Shown: positions 8,924-17,957, counted from the stretch's first letter. The stretch: DNA of 64,000 nt from an uncultured Macellibacteroides sp. (GCF_963667135.1 NZ_OY762974.1:2418001-2482000); one strand, 5' to 3'. The notes: generated from the letters alone by a model not told the origin. Made by a program: numbers and translations.

Positions 8924-9460
8924 ATGGCAACAAAGATCAGATTGCAAAGACACGGTCGTAAAGGTTATGCTTTTTACCAAATCGTAGTCGCAGACAGCAG
9001 GGCTCCACGTGATGGAAAGTTTATTGAAAGGATAGGTTCATATAATCCGAACACTAATCCTGCTACAATAGATTTGAATTTCGAAAGAGCCTTGTATTGG
9101 TTACAGGTAGGTGCCCAACCTACAGACACAACCCGTAATATCCTTTCAACAGAAGGAGTATGCATGAAAAAGCATTTATTGGAAGGTGTTAAGAAGGGTG
9201 CATTCGACGTAGAAGCATGCGAAGTAAAATTCCAGGCTTGGTTGAATAGCAAAAATACTTCATTACAATCTGCAAAACAGAAGGACAGCGAAGCAGCTAA
9301 AGCAGCAGCTAAAGCTCGTTTGGAAGCAGAAAAAGAAGTAAACAAGGCAAAAGCAGAAGCTTTAGCTCAGAAAAAAGCTGAACTAGCTGCCGCCGCAGCT
9401 GCAGCAAATGCTCCGGCAGAAGCTCCAGTAGCAGAAGCACCGGCAGAAAGCGCTGAATAA
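8924..9460 (+). CDS. rpsP: 30S ribosomal protein S16 (bS16) with long C-terminal tail
   Basis: 178 residues. The first 80 or so are a classic bS16 ([35 protein letters not shown]). The remainder is a low-complexity Ala/Lys/Glu tail rich in [16 protein letters not shown]-type sequence. bS16 in many bacteria is only 80-90 residues; a long charged tail is usual in Bacteroidota. The gene is monocistronic: its own promoter lies upstream and a strong terminator directly follows. It is not followed here by rimM or trmD as in Proteobacteria. Confidence 0.97.
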   Translation: MATKIRLQRHGRKGYAFYQIVVADSRAPRDGKFIERIGSYNPNTNPATIDLNFERALYWLQVGAQPTDTTRNILSTEGVCMKKHLLEGVKKGAFDVEACEVKFQAWLNSKNTSLQSAKQKDSEAAKAAAKARLEAEKEVNKAKAEALAQKKAELAAAAAAANAPAEAPVAEAPAESAE

Positions 9461-9480
9461 TTTGTTCAAAGCCAAATAGA

Positions 9481-9514
9481 AAGAGGTTACCTTTTACAGG
9501 TAGCCTCTTTTTTT
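9481..9514 (+). terminator. Rho-independent terminator of rpsP
   Basis: A hairpin with arms AAGAGGTTACC and GGTAGCCTCTT (small mismatch) is followed by a run of T, 20 bp after the rpsP stop. Confidence 0.85.
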
Positions 9515-9554
9515 GTTTTAACAGCTTTGTTTATCTAATTAATTTAAAAAAGAG

Positions 9555-9562
9555 TATTTTTG
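9555..9562 (+). promoter_or_regulatory. -7 box of the CDF transporter gene
   Basis: TATTTTTG fits TAnnTTTG. A TTTG at 9526-9529 is 25 bp upstream, longer than ideal. The box overlaps a possible TTG start at 9560, which therefore cannot be the start if this promoter is used. Confidence 0.45.
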
Positions 9563-9652
9563 AATTCTAATATAAAACCGTCCTGTTACTCGAAACAGGT
9601 AACAGCAATGCTGTACCGAGGAAAATGGATTGTTTTAACAATAGATAATGTA

Positions 9653-10639
9653 ATGGAAGATGGTTTATTAAAACAAAAAGTTCAGCGGTGGATTGTTTCC
9701 CTTTCTATAATCATATTGATAGGGAAATTTCTCGCTTTCTATCTGACAAATTCTGTGGGGATACTAACCGATGCCATGGAAAGTATTGTCAATGTAGTTG
9801 CCGGTCTGATTAGTCTCTTTAGTTTATATCTTTCTGCCAAACCAAAAGACAAGTCTCATCCTTTCGGACATGGGAAAATAGAACTTATATCAGCTTCTGT
9901 TGAAGGAATATTAATAATGATAGCCGGTGGTCTGATTATTTATGAAGCTGTAAAACGGCTTTTTGAGCCAGCCTTGATTGATAAACTTGATATTGGTATC
10001 ATTATTGTTGCTCTTGGCGGATTGATGAACTATCTGATGGGGTGGTATAGCATTCGCATGGGACGGAAATACGATTCCATAGCTCTGGTTGCCGGCGGAA
10101 AGCACCTGCAATCTGATACCTATTCAACAATAGGACTTGTGTTAGGATTGACTCTTCTCTATTTTACAAGAATTAGTTGGATTGATAGCTCGCTGGCGCT
10201 TATATTTGGTTCAATTATTCTGATAACCGGAGTCAATATACTTCGAAAAACTGTGGCTAACCTAATGGATGAAGCGGATGTTCTGGTTCTGGAAAGTATG
10301 GTGAAAGCTATTTCAGATCATCGTAAACCCGATTGGATTGATGTTCACAATGCCAAAACCATTAAATATGGCAGTCAGCTTTTTGTTGACTGTGATTTAA
10401 CGTTACCTTGGTACTACAATATAACTGAGAGTCACAACGCTTGTGATGAACTAAAGGCTCTACTAACAAGCGAATTTTCAGGACGGGTATTGGTATCCAT
10501 TCACTCGGATCCTTGCGGTGAAAAGCATTGCATCCATTGTTTACAAGCAAGCTGTGTTTATCGAAAATGTCCGTTTGAACATGAACATATACTCACCTTG
10601 TCTGAGCTTATTCAAACAGATGAGGACAGAAACGAATAA
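9653..10639 (+). CDS. Cation diffusion facilitator family transporter
   Basis: 328 residues from ATG 9653. This start fits the family N-terminus (MEDGLLKQKVQRW); the frame stays open upstream and an ATG at 9608 is possible. About six membrane segments carry the family motifs GILTDAMESIVNVVAG, HPFGHGKIE and HLQSDTYSTIGLVLG, whose Asp and His residues make the metal site. The cytoplasmic tail ends in a Cys/His-rich stretch (CGEKHCIHCLQASCVYRKC), which could bind metal and is not general in the family. It probably exports Zn, Fe or similar divalent ions. Confidence 0.9.
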   Translation: MEDGLLKQKVQRWIVSLSIIILIGKFLAFYLTNSVGILTDAMESIVNVVAGLISLFSLYLSAKPKDKSHPFGHGKIELISASVEGILIMIAGGLIIYEAVKRLFEPALIDKLDIGIIIVALGGLMNYLMGWYSIRMGRKYDSIALVAGGKHLQSDTYSTIGLVLGLTLLYFTRISWIDSSLALIFGSIILITGVNILRKTVANLMDEADVLVLESMVKAISDHRKPDWIDVHNAKTIKYGSQLFVDCDLTLPWYYNITESHNACDELKALLTSEFSGRVLVSIHSDPCGEKHCIHCLQASCVYRKCPFEHEHILTLSELIQTDEDRNE

Positions 10640-10642
10640 AAT

Positions 10643-10680
10643 AAAAAAGGCTGAGATTATTAGATCTCAGCCTTTTTTAT
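10643..10680. terminator. Bidirectional terminator
   Basis: The hairpin GGCTGAGAT / ATCTCAGCC with a 6-nt loop has A-runs on the left and T-runs on the right. It can end transcription both of the CDF gene (+) and of the convergent thioredoxin gene (-). Confidence 0.85.
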
Positions 10681-10694
10681 TTTATTCGTCAGAA

Positions 10695-11174
10695 TTATTT
10701 TCCTAATAGATAGCTGTCTATTTGCTTTACAAATTCTTCTCTTGGTAAAGCACCCATAGCCATCTGAGGCTTTCCTTTTACCGGAACAAAAAGTATGGTT
10801 GGAATACTTTGAACATCGAATGCCGCAGCAAGCTCTTTTTCGTTATCAACATTAATCTTATATACAACGATATCATTTTTATACAGAATAGCCAGATCAC
10901 GCAAGATCGGAGCAACCTTTTTGCAGGGACCACACCAGTCTGCATAAAAGTCAATCACACAGGGCTTATCACCTTCGTACACCCATTCGTTCTGATTCTT
11001 TTCGAAATTATATACTTTGGTAAGGAAGGTGGCTTTATCCAGCACGATAACTTCACCTTTAGCGGCAGTTTTGTTACTTTCCCCTTGTTCAGGTTGTTCC
11101 GGTTTGGCAGTCAACGTGCAGCTAACCAGCAGCAATGCAAAAGAAATAAATAATAAACTTGTCAACTTTCTCAT
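10695..11174 (-). CDS. Thioredoxin-fold lipoprotein
   Basis: 159 residues from the ATG at 11174, which gives a lipoprotein signal peptide (MRKLTSLLFISFALLLVSC). The lipobox Cys is residue 19. The C-terminal domain is a thioredoxin with the redox motif ADWCGPCKK and the cis-Pro loop SIPTILF. It is therefore probably a membrane-anchored periplasmic thiol-disulfide protein. It faces the CDF gene and is separated from it by a shared terminator. The upstream partner is not fixed by context. Confidence 0.88.
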   Translation of the reverse strand: MRKLTSLLFISFALLLVSCTLTAKPEQPEQGESNKTAAKGEVIVLDKATFLTKVYNFEKNQNEWVYEGDKPCVIDFYADWCGPCKKVAPILRDLAILYKNDIVVYKINVDNEKELAAAFDVQSIPTILFVPVKGKPQMAMGALPREEFVKQIDSYLLGK

Positions 11175-11297
11175 ATAAAACAGATTACTACAATTGTTAT
11201 TACTAAATACAAATGTAACAAGAATAACCACAGAACGTTCATTATTCGTTCAATATTAAAGAAAATTAGGGTAGAGTGTAAAAAAAGATTTCGATTA

Positions 11298-11328
11298 TTT
11301 GCGGGGAATCAAAAAACGATTACCTTTG
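11298..11328 (+). promoter_or_regulatory. Promoter of the first tRNA-Ser
   Basis: TTTG (11298-11301), 19 bp, TACCTTTG (11321-11328): an ideal Bacteroidota promoter, 40 bp before the tRNA. Confidence 0.8.
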
Positions 11329-11367
11329 CACTCGCAATTAAGAAAAATACTTAATGGCATGCCAACT

Positions 11368-11453
<86 letters not shown>

Positions 11454-11455
11454 TG

Positions 11456-11504
11456 AATGAAAAGTTCACACAGAAAAGATCCTGTAATAGAAATATTACG
11501 GGAT
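11456..11504 (+). repeat. Left copy of a 49-bp direct repeat (includes the tRNA-Ser terminator)
   Basis: 46 of 49 bases equal 15548-15596. The core contains ATCCTGTAATAGAAATATTA and folds as a hairpin (GATCCTGTAAT / ATTACGGGATC, one G-T pair) followed by a T-run to about 11513, so it also works as the tRNA-Ser terminator. With the right copy it brackets the poxB cassette. Confidence 0.85.
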
Positions 11505-11842
11505 CTTTTTTGTATGTTTCAGACAGTGTACTCCCCAAGAAAAAGCCAAATAGCAACAACTTCTCGTTACTAAATCGTTGCTGAAAATAACAAGTTTCAC
11601 AAAAACATAAATGGGTTTGAACCTAAATCCCTGATGTGCATCCTGTTAACTATTAAGTATATGCACATAATCCTAAATGAGAATTATGTGTGAATTATGT
11701 AATTCTATTCTATTTTTATGTAACATTCGTGATACCTGTTATATATATATTTGCCAGATAGATTTCCTACTGAATGTATTACCGATGCTTCAATTAGAAT
11801 CAGACATTTCTCTTTTATGCAAATAATCAAAATACGATTCTT
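11505..11842 (+). promoter_or_regulatory. Intergenic stretch with a probable -7 box of the hydrolase-poxB operon
   Basis: 338 bp, AT-rich, with no convincing gene. TATATTTG at 11746-11753 fits TAnnTTTG, about 90 bp before the first hydrolase ATG. No good -33 box is seen. Nothing else is recognised. Confidence 0.45.
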
Positions 11843-12670
11843 ATGCGTTACTTCGAAAAAAATATAAACTTGTTTTTAAACAACCTAAAGGTTTGCTACA
11901 CGGATGATGGACCAGCTGATGGCCCTGTTATCATATTTATTCATGGTTTTCCGCTTAATAAATCCATGTGGAACAAACAGCTTACAGCTATTAAGCAATC
12001 CTATCGTGTCATAGCTTATGATGTTCGTGGACATGGAGGATCTGAATCGGGTAACTCGCCCACATTCAGTATCGAGAGTTTTGCGTATGATCTTGTTTAT
12101 TTTATGGATGCACTAAAAATTGACAAGGCATCGGTTTGTGGATTATCAATGGGCGGGTATATCGCTTTAAATGTTATGGAAAACTATTCGCACCGTTTTG
12201 AATCGCTTGTTTTATGTGATACCAGTTGCTTTCCAGATACAGCGGAAGCTATAGAAAAACGAATGAAAACTGTCGAAAGTATTAAGGAAAAAGGAATTAT
12301 GGAGTATGCAGACAACAGTTTGAAAATTCTTTTTTCACCTGAATCGCAGGCAACTAAGGTTGCGGAAATAGCAGCTGTAAAAGAAATGATACTCACTACT
12401 TCTGTTCAATCACTTAGCAAGACATTACAGGCGTTGTGTGATCGTAAAGAAACAAGCAGCCTGTTGCCACGCATACAGATACCTGTACTTATATTGGTGG
12501 GCGAAGAGGATACAATCACGCCCCCTGCCATAGCAATGTATATGCACGAAAACATCAAGAATTCTGATTTGCACGTAATCAAACATGCCGGGCATTTAAG
12601 CAATCTAGAGAATTCGGATGACTTCAATAAACAACTGAAAACATTTTTTGCTTCGGTATATAAACATTAA
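11843..12670 (+). CDS. Alpha/beta hydrolase, first gene of the poxB cassette
   Basis: 275 residues without a signal peptide. The fold markers are FIHGFPLNKSMW (oxyanion region), DVRGHGGSE, the nucleophile elbow GLSMGGY with Ser102, Asp223 in GEEDTITPP, and His251 in KHAGHLSNLE. The catalytic triad is thus complete. It resembles 3-oxoadipate enol-lactonase/esterase types, but the substrate is unknown. It starts a run of three genes with short gaps (30 bp, then 3 bp) and is therefore probably cotranscribed with the second hydrolase and the PoxB-like enzyme. Confidence 0.85.
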   Translation: MRYFEKNINLFLNNLKVCYTDDGPADGPVIIFIHGFPLNKSMWNKQLTAIKQSYRVIAYDVRGHGGSESGNSPTFSIESFAYDLVYFMDALKIDKASVCGLSMGGYIALNVMENYSHRFESLVLCDTSCFPDTAEAIEKRMKTVESIKEKGIMEYADNSLKILFSPESQATKVAEIAAVKEMILTTSVQSLSKTLQALCDRKETSSLLPRIQIPVLILVGEEDTITPPAIAMYMHENIKNSDLHVIKHAGHLSNLENSDDFNKQLKTFFASVYKH

Positions 12671-12700
12671 CAAACAACCCCAATTTATTAAACAGAAATC

Positions 12701-13552
12701 ATGGATAAGATAAAAACAAATATTGAACCCAAAATAGCAAGAGCTGAATATATAGAAGTGGAACCAAATGTACGACTTCATGTTACCGATGTCGGCGAAG
12801 GTCAGGTGATCGTGCTTATACCCGGTTGGCCTTTGAGCGAGGAGATGTATGAGTATCAGTACAATGATTTGATAAACGGAGGTTTTCGTGTTATAGGCAT
12901 AACTTTGCGGGGATTCGGTAAATCTGATAAACCTTATGGTTTATACAATTACGATATACATGCGTTGGATATCAAACGGGTTTTAGATCAGTTGGACATA
13001 ACATCTGCGACACTCTGCGGTTTTTCAATGGGGGGAGCCATTGCCGTTAGATATGTTTCATTATATGGTTCTATGCGGGTTGTAAAACTGGTATTGGCTG
13101 GGGCTGCTACACCGAGTTGGACACAACGCGAAGATTTCCCTTACAATATTCTCAAAAGCGACGTGGATGATTTAATAGCACTGAATAATACCGACCGACC
13201 TAAACTATTGTCCAATTTTGCAAAGATATTCTCGGCTACAGAAACGACCTTAAATGAAGGGATCGGCAATTGGTTGACAGCCATCAATCTAAGCGCATCG
13301 TCGTATGCTACTGGTAAATGTTTAATGGCTTTGCGGGATACCGATTTGCGACGCGACTTGCAAAATATAGAAATTCCAACGCTGATTATGCATGGAAAGA
13401 AAGACAAAATATGTTCTTTCGTTTTGGCAGAACAGACCTTGAAACTCATTCCGAATTCACAGCTTGTTGCTTTTGATAAAAGTGGTCATAGTCTGTTTTT
13501 AGAAGAAACAAAGAAGTTCAATGCAGAGTTAATTAAGTTTGCAAAAATGTAA
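12701..13552 (+). CDS. Alpha/beta hydrolase, second gene of the poxB cassette
   Basis: 283 residues, cytoplasmic. It has PGWPLSEEMYEYQ (cofactor-free haloperoxidase-like HG-type loop), LRGFGKSDKP, nucleophile Ser109 in GFSMGGAIA, an Asp in HGKKDKICSF, and a His in DKSGHSLFLEE. It is only distantly similar to the previous gene, so this is not a recent duplication. The stop is 3 bp before the poxB start, suggesting translational coupling. A role with the oxidase, for instance in detoxifying a product, is inference only. Confidence 0.85.
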   Translation: MDKIKTNIEPKIARAEYIEVEPNVRLHVTDVGEGQVIVLIPGWPLSEEMYEYQYNDLINGGFRVIGITLRGFGKSDKPYGLYNYDIHALDIKRVLDQLDITSATLCGFSMGGAIAVRYVSLYGSMRVVKLVLAGAATPSWTQREDFPYNILKSDVDDLIALNNTDRPKLLSNFAKIFSATETTLNEGIGNWLTAINLSASSYATGKCLMALRDTDLRRDLQNIEIPTLIMHGKKDKICSFVLAEQTLKLIPNSQLVAFDKSGHSLFLEETKKFNAELIKFAKM

Positions 13553-13555
13553 ATA

Positions 13556-15286
13556 ATGAGTAAAAATGTATCTGATCAACTAGTGGAAACACTTGTTTCG
13601 GCAGGAATAAAACGAATTTACGCCGTTACTGGAGATAGTCTTAATTATGTAAATGAAGCTATACAACGTAACGGAAAAATTAAATGGATTCATGTTCGAA
13701 ATGAGGAAACTGCTGCATTTGCAGCAGGTGCCGAAGCACAGCTAACAGGCTTGGCATGTTGTGCCGGAAGTAGTGGTCCGGGGCATGTTCATCTTATCAA
13801 CGGTTTATATGATGCCCATCGTTCATCGGCTCCGGTATTGGCTATTGCTTCTACCATTCCTACCAAGGAATTTGGAACTGATTATTTTCAGGAAACAAAC
13901 ATTTTTAAACTGTTTGACGATTGCAGTTGCTATAACCAAATGGCTGCAACGCCTACACAGTTTCCCCGTATGTTACAAGCCGCTCTTCAGCACGCTGTAC
14001 ATAAAAAAGGTGTAGCTGTTATTGGATTGCCAGGCGATATAACCAACCTTCCGGCTGTTGTAGCCGAAACAACAACAACCCTTTTTAGAAATAAACCTGT
14101 TGTCAGGCCATCTGAAAATGAATTGAATCAACTTGCCGAATTATTGAACTCTCACCCTAAAATTACCATCTATTGTGGACTGGGTGCTGCAGAAGCGCAT
14201 AATGAGGTAATTCAGTTTGCAGAGAAATTAAATGCACCGGTCGCTTATTCATATAAAGCAAAAATGGCTATACAGTATGATAATCCGTACGAAGTTGGAC
14301 TTACCGGATTGTTGGGAATTCCGTCGGCCTACCAAAGTATGTACGAATGTGATTTGCTGATATTACTTGGAACAGATTTTCCGTATACACCTTTCATGCC
14401 TGTTCACAATAAAATTGTACAAATCGACATTAAACCCGAGAATCTTGGACGAAGAGCTAAGCTTTATCTTGGACTTTGTGGAGATGTAAAAGATACTTTG
14501 CAGGCTCTCTTACCCCTTGTCGAAGATAAAGAAGACATCACTTTTCTCGATAAACAATTAAAGTTTTACAAAGAGGTAAAAAAGAATTTATCGTATTATG
14601 TAAATGATCGTGGAGAACTCAATGCCATTCATCCTGAATACGTTGCTTCGGTAGTTAATGAGTTAGCCGACAAGGATACTATATTCACGGTCGACACCGG
14701 AATGTGTTGTGTTTGGGCTGCCCGTTACATTGATGGAACCGGCGAACGAAAGATGTTGGGTTCATTCAATCACGGATCTATGGCTAATGCCATGCCACAA
14801 GCCATTGGTGCAGCACTTGCCTGTCCCGACAAACAAGTGATTGCTTTCTGCGGTGATGGTGGTTTATCTATGATGATGGGCGATCTAATGACAATCGTAC
14901 AATATAATCTTCCGGTGAAAATTATCCTTTTTAATAACCGTTCGTTAGGAATGGTGAAACTGGAAATGGAAGTAGCCGGAATACCTGATGTGGAAACAGA
15001 TATGCTGAATCCAGATTTTACAAAACTGGCAGAAGCAATGGGGATGTATGGAATTACTGTAAATGACCCCGCTGGCGTAAGATCAGCATTAGAGAAAGCC
15101 TTTGAGCTAAGCGGTCCAGCATTAATTGCTATTCAGACCGATCCGAATGCCCTTGCTATGCCACCTAAAATGAAGTTTGAGCAAATGAAAGGTTTTGCTT
15201 TTTATATGGGAAAGATGATGTTAAGTGGTCGTGCAAATGAAGTCTTTAAAATAATCAAATCCAATTATAAACATTTGGGGAGCTAA
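13556..15286 (+). CDS. poxB: ThDP-dependent pyruvate oxidase/dehydrogenase (quinone), PoxB-like
   Basis: 576 residues, the length of E. coli PoxB. The N-terminal ThDP domain has the catalytic Glu in VRNEETAAFAAGAEAQ (residue 50-51). The central domain carries the FAD-binding region, and the C-terminal domain has the ThDP motif from GDGGLSMMMGD near residue 432 to the paired Asn in LFNNRS. The enzyme decarboxylates pyruvate to acetate, passing electrons to quinone, or to oxygen in the oxidase type; which one is not decided by the sequence. The last 20 residues may form the membrane-binding helix. Its place beside pflB in an anaerobe suggests use under microaerobic stress (inference). Confidence 0.9.
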   Translation: MSKNVSDQLVETLVSAGIKRIYAVTGDSLNYVNEAIQRNGKIKWIHVRNEETAAFAAGAEAQLTGLACCAGSSGPGHVHLINGLYDAHRSSAPVLAIASTIPTKEFGTDYFQETNIFKLFDDCSCYNQMAATPTQFPRMLQAALQHAVHKKGVAVIGLPGDITNLPAVVAETTTTLFRNKPVVRPSENELNQLAELLNSHPKITIYCGLGAAEAHNEVIQFAEKLNAPVAYSYKAKMAIQYDNPYEVGLTGLLGIPSAYQSMYECDLLILLGTDFPYTPFMPVHNKIVQIDIKPENLGRRAKLYLGLCGDVKDTLQALLPLVEDKEDITFLDKQLKFYKEVKKNLSYYVNDRGELNAIHPEYVASVVNELADKDTIFTVDTGMCCVWAARYIDGTGERKMLGSFNHGSMANAMPQAIGAALACPDKQVIAFCGDGGLSMMMGDLMTIVQYNLPVKIILFNNRSLGMVKLEMEVAGIPDVETDMLNPDFTKLAEAMGMYGITVNDPAGVRSALEKAFELSGPALIAIQTDPNALAMPPKMKFEQMKGFAFYMGKMMLSGRANEVFKIIKSNYKHLGS

Positions 15287-15393
15287 TCTAATTTTAATAA
15301 AAATAGTAGTACAAGTCATTTTTACGAATAAGAAGAGCAAGTCACAATAGTTCTAACCAAATTAAAACATCAATAATTTAAAGTAGAAACATC

Positions 15394-15549
15394 ATGGGAA
15401 ATATTCTTTATCTAGTTGCAGTAGTTCTGATAATATTCTGGTTAATTGGTTTTTTTGCCTATAGCCTGGGATCTATTATTCACATACTGCTCGTTTTAGC
15501 GATAATCTCTATCCTGGTAAGAATTATATCCGGAAATAAAAGAGTATAA
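15394..15549 (+). CDS. Small membrane protein, lmo0937 family
   Basis: 51 residues, nearly all hydrophobic: GNILYLVAVVLIIFWLIGFF, a short turn with YSLG, then IHILLVLAIISILVRII and a basic end. This two-helix pattern with central G-x-I-H is typical of the lmo0937 family of tiny membrane proteins, often linked to stress. The family function is unknown. The stop codon lies at the first bases of the right copy of the 49-bp repeat. Confidence 0.8.
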   Translation: MGNILYLVAVVLIIFWLIGFFAYSLGSIIHILLVLAIISILVRIISGNKRV

Positions 15550-15596
15550 TGAAGTGTTCACACAGAAAAAATCCTGTAATAGAAATATTACGGGAT
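15548..15596 (+). repeat. Right copy of the 49-bp direct repeat
   Basis: 46 of 49 bases equal 11456-11504, including the hairpin ATCCTGTAAT/ATTACGGGAT and a following T-rich stretch. It overlaps the stop of the lmo0937-like gene and acts as the cassette terminator. Confidence 0.85.
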
Positions 15597-15655
15597 TCTT
15601 TTGTTTGTATGGTGACTGTAAGCGTCTCTTAGGGGGAGATTTCTTGCTTGCATGA

Positions 15656-16303
15656 TTAGATTAATTTCAGAATATCTTCTGCTTTATCTATAATATAATC
15701 TGGGTTAAATTTTTCCAGTTCTTTTCGCGGACGAAATCCCCATGTAACACCTGCTCCGTATACTCCACTGTTTTTAATTGTTTCCATATCTACACCGGAA
15801 TCCCCCACATAAAGTGTTTCTTCCTTTTCAACGGATGCAAACGAGAGTATTTCATATACCACAGCGGGGTCTGGCTTAGCCGCAATTCCCTCTCGTAGTC
15901 CTAAAACGGATACAAACGATATATTCGGGAAATAATGATCTACCAGCTTACTAGTGGCTTCCTGATACTTGTTAGACGCTACGGCAAGCTTAATCCCTTT
16001 TTGCTGCAACGTATGAAGAAGTTCGGGCATTCCGGGGTAGGGGCTGCTTAGGCAGTGGTTAAATTTATCGTAGTGAGGTAAGAATTTATGACGTACAAGT
16101 CGAATGTTTTCTTCATTTCTTTCGCCTTCCGGTAAGGCCCGTTCAAATAGTTTATTAATTCCGTTTCCTACAAAAAAGTTATATTCGTCTGTTTCGTGAG
16201 TTGGAAATCCACATTGACTTAGAGCGTAATTGGTACTATTTGCCAGGTCGGCAATGGTATTAAGCAGGGTTCCGTCAAGATCGAATATTACTAATTTTAT
16301 CAT
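15656..16303 (-). CDS. gph: HAD-family phosphoglycolate phosphatase-like hydrolase
   Basis: 215 residues with the four HAD motifs in order: FDLDGTLLNT (nucleophile Asp, residue 8), VASNKYQE (motif II), Lys in AAKPDPAVV, and GDSGVDMETIKNSG (motif IV). The helical cap lies between residues 15 and 90. Length and motifs fit Gph/PGP-type enzymes, which dephosphorylate 2-phosphoglycolate; other small phosphates are possible. The start lies 31 bp after the stop of the CDF gene upstream on the same strand, so an operon is plausible. Confidence 0.85.
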   Translation of the reverse strand: MIKLVIFDLDGTLLNTIADLANSTNYALSQCGFPTHETDEYNFFVGNGINKLFERALPEGERNEENIRLVRHKFLPHYDKFNHCLSSPYPGMPELLHTLQQKGIKLAVASNKYQEATSKLVDHYFPNISFVSVLGLREGIAAKPDPAVVYEILSFASVEKEETLYVGDSGVDMETIKNSGVYGAGVTWGFRPRKELEKFNPDYIIDKAEDILKLI

Positions 16304-16334
16304 GATAATTAAATGTTATGTGCGCCTGTTTATA

Positions 16335-17252
16335 TTAAATAAGATCCTTGTTCAGCCCGAATTTTTCTTCCGAATGGTGCTTGTCTTTGGGTTCCACATG
16401 CACAACGATATCGTACACGTTTTCTATGGACTGTTTGATGCTCATTTCCACTTCATTTGCAATATCATGGGCATCGTTTAAGGTGAGATTTCCGTCTGTT
16501 TCTATATCGAGAACAATCATATACATGTTGCCAATCTGGCGGGATCTTACGCGGTGAGGATTACTAGCCCCCGGAACTTGCTCTACAGCCTCGAATATCT
16601 TTTTGTACACCGAGGTGTCTTTTACTCCGTCCATCAGAGCTACATTGCTTTCCATAAAGATATCTACAGACGATCTTATTATATATAGACTGATGAGCAA
16701 ACCTGTAACTGAGTCAAGGATGGGCATGTTAAGCTGAAAAGTAAATATAAGCCCAAGCAATACCCCGGCTGATATAATTACATCGTTGTGCATATTTTTA
16801 GCATTAGCTATCAACATGGAACTTCCGGCTAGCTTACCCTGGCGAAACTGATAATAAGCTAATCCCAGTTTACCAATCATCGAAAAAATAGTAACATAGA
16901 TTGTAAACACAGACGGAAGTTCCCGGGGTACCGAGAAAAGGATGTTTTTACCCGTTGAAATAAGCATTTGCATCCCGGCAAAAAAGATAACAAAAGAGAG
17001 GACCTTGGCTGCTATGGTATCTGCTTTTTCGTATCCATAGGCATAATTGTTATTTGGAGGTCGGCTTACTACCCTGGCCGTGAATAGCGTGACAATCGAT
17101 ATCACAACATCTGTAGCCGAGTCGATTCCATCACCAAGTACAGCCAGACTTCCTCCAAAGATTCCAACCCCTATTTTTGATACGGATAATATAGCATTGC
17201 CAATAATACTGACCCACGAAGCACGAATCAAGATCTTCTCTCTTTTCTTCAT
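16335..17252 (-). CDS. Cation diffusion facilitator family transporter (second in the window)
   Basis: 305 residues, about six membrane helices. Metal-site motifs are LGDGIDSATDVVIS in helix 2 and NMHNDVIISAGVLLG in helix 5; NYAYGYEKADTIAA lies between. The soluble C-terminal dimerisation domain contains NLTLNDAHDIANEVE and HVEPKDKHH. It is clearly different from the transporter at 9653. Probable export of Zn, Mn or Fe; specificity is not readable. Confidence 0.9.
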   Translation of the reverse strand: MKKREKILIRASWVSIIGNAILSVSKIGVGIFGGSLAVLGDGIDSATDVVISIVTLFTARVVSRPPNNNYAYGYEKADTIAAKVLSFVIFFAGMQMLISTGKNILFSVPRELPSVFTIYVTIFSMIGKLGLAYYQFRQGKLAGSSMLIANAKNMHNDVIISAGVLLGLIFTFQLNMPILDSVTGLLISLYIIRSSVDIFMESNVALMDGVKDTSVYKKIFEAVEQVPGASNPHRVRSRQIGNMYMIVLDIETDGNLTLNDAHDIANEVEMSIKQSIENVYDIVVHVEPKDKHHSEEKFGLNKDLI

Positions 17253-17298
17253 ATCATTTAACTCCCCTTTTGTTGATGGGGTTACAAAGATATAACAA

Positions 17299-17577
17299 TT
17301 AATCTTTATTTTTCCATCGCTTTAATTGAGGGAAAAACTTTGTCATTTCTTTAATTGCCTCTTCTTTTGTATACTTCACTTCGGAGTCTTTGTTAAACTC
17401 ATCCAGATACTGAACACAATGATCGATCATCTCATTCATGCTAATGTCTTGGGTAAATTTTCCGTCTTTAAAACAGTAGCAGCAATACTCATCATTGGAT
17501 GTCCCATCTGCATTTGTCCCTAGAAGATCGTTATTTGTTAACGTCATACCGCAACTTTGGCAAAACTTCTGTTCCAT
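17299..17577 (-). CDS. Zinc-ribbon domain protein
   Basis: 92 residues. The N-terminal half has CQSCGM and CCYCFKDGKF, two Cys pairs that make a zinc ribbon of the putative zinc-ribbon (zf-ribbon) family. The C-terminal half is helical and acidic/basic. Family members are cytoplasmic and of unknown role. It lies 46 bp upstream of the CDF gene on the same strand and may form an operon with it and gph. Confidence 0.8.
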   Translation of the reverse strand: MEQKFCQSCGMTLTNNDLLGTNADGTSNDEYCCYCFKDGKFTQDISMNEMIDHCVQYLDEFNKDSEVKYTKEEAIKEMTKFFPQLKRWKNKD

Positions 17578-17957
17578 GATTTTTTTTAGTTTAGTAGATT
17601 AATAATTAAATGATTTGTCTCTTGTGTAAAGATACAATAAGTTATACTATTCTTGTTCTTGTTTAAAAATTATAAATAATAAAAAAATTAACGATCGCTC
17701 TGAGTAGATTGATTTATTTGTGTTAATCATTTGTATTGTAACAGGTAAAAATTAGATTAATTCCAATATATTATGAATAAAAATTTATTAATAAACGCTT
17801 TATTATGGATATAATTCAACAAGTTGTAATGTGTAGTTGTTTTAATTATATCCAGTGGTATTTGTTGTTAATTATATCGATCCGATTTTTGTTTGACATG
17901 AAATTGTAATGGGTTTTTTAGTAGGGGATTGTTATTCTGTAATTGACACTATTTAGT
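17578..17957. other. AT-rich intergenic region before the TonB receptor
   Basis: 380 bp between divergent genes, very AT-rich, with many TTATTAAT-like stretches. No ORF is convincing and no full TTTG/TAnnTTTG pair is evident. Confidence 0.4.

Noticed and set aside
11580-11640. tRNA T-arm-like sequence (GGTTTGAACCTAAATCCC)
   Set aside because: No acceptor stem or cloverleaf; a chance likeness.
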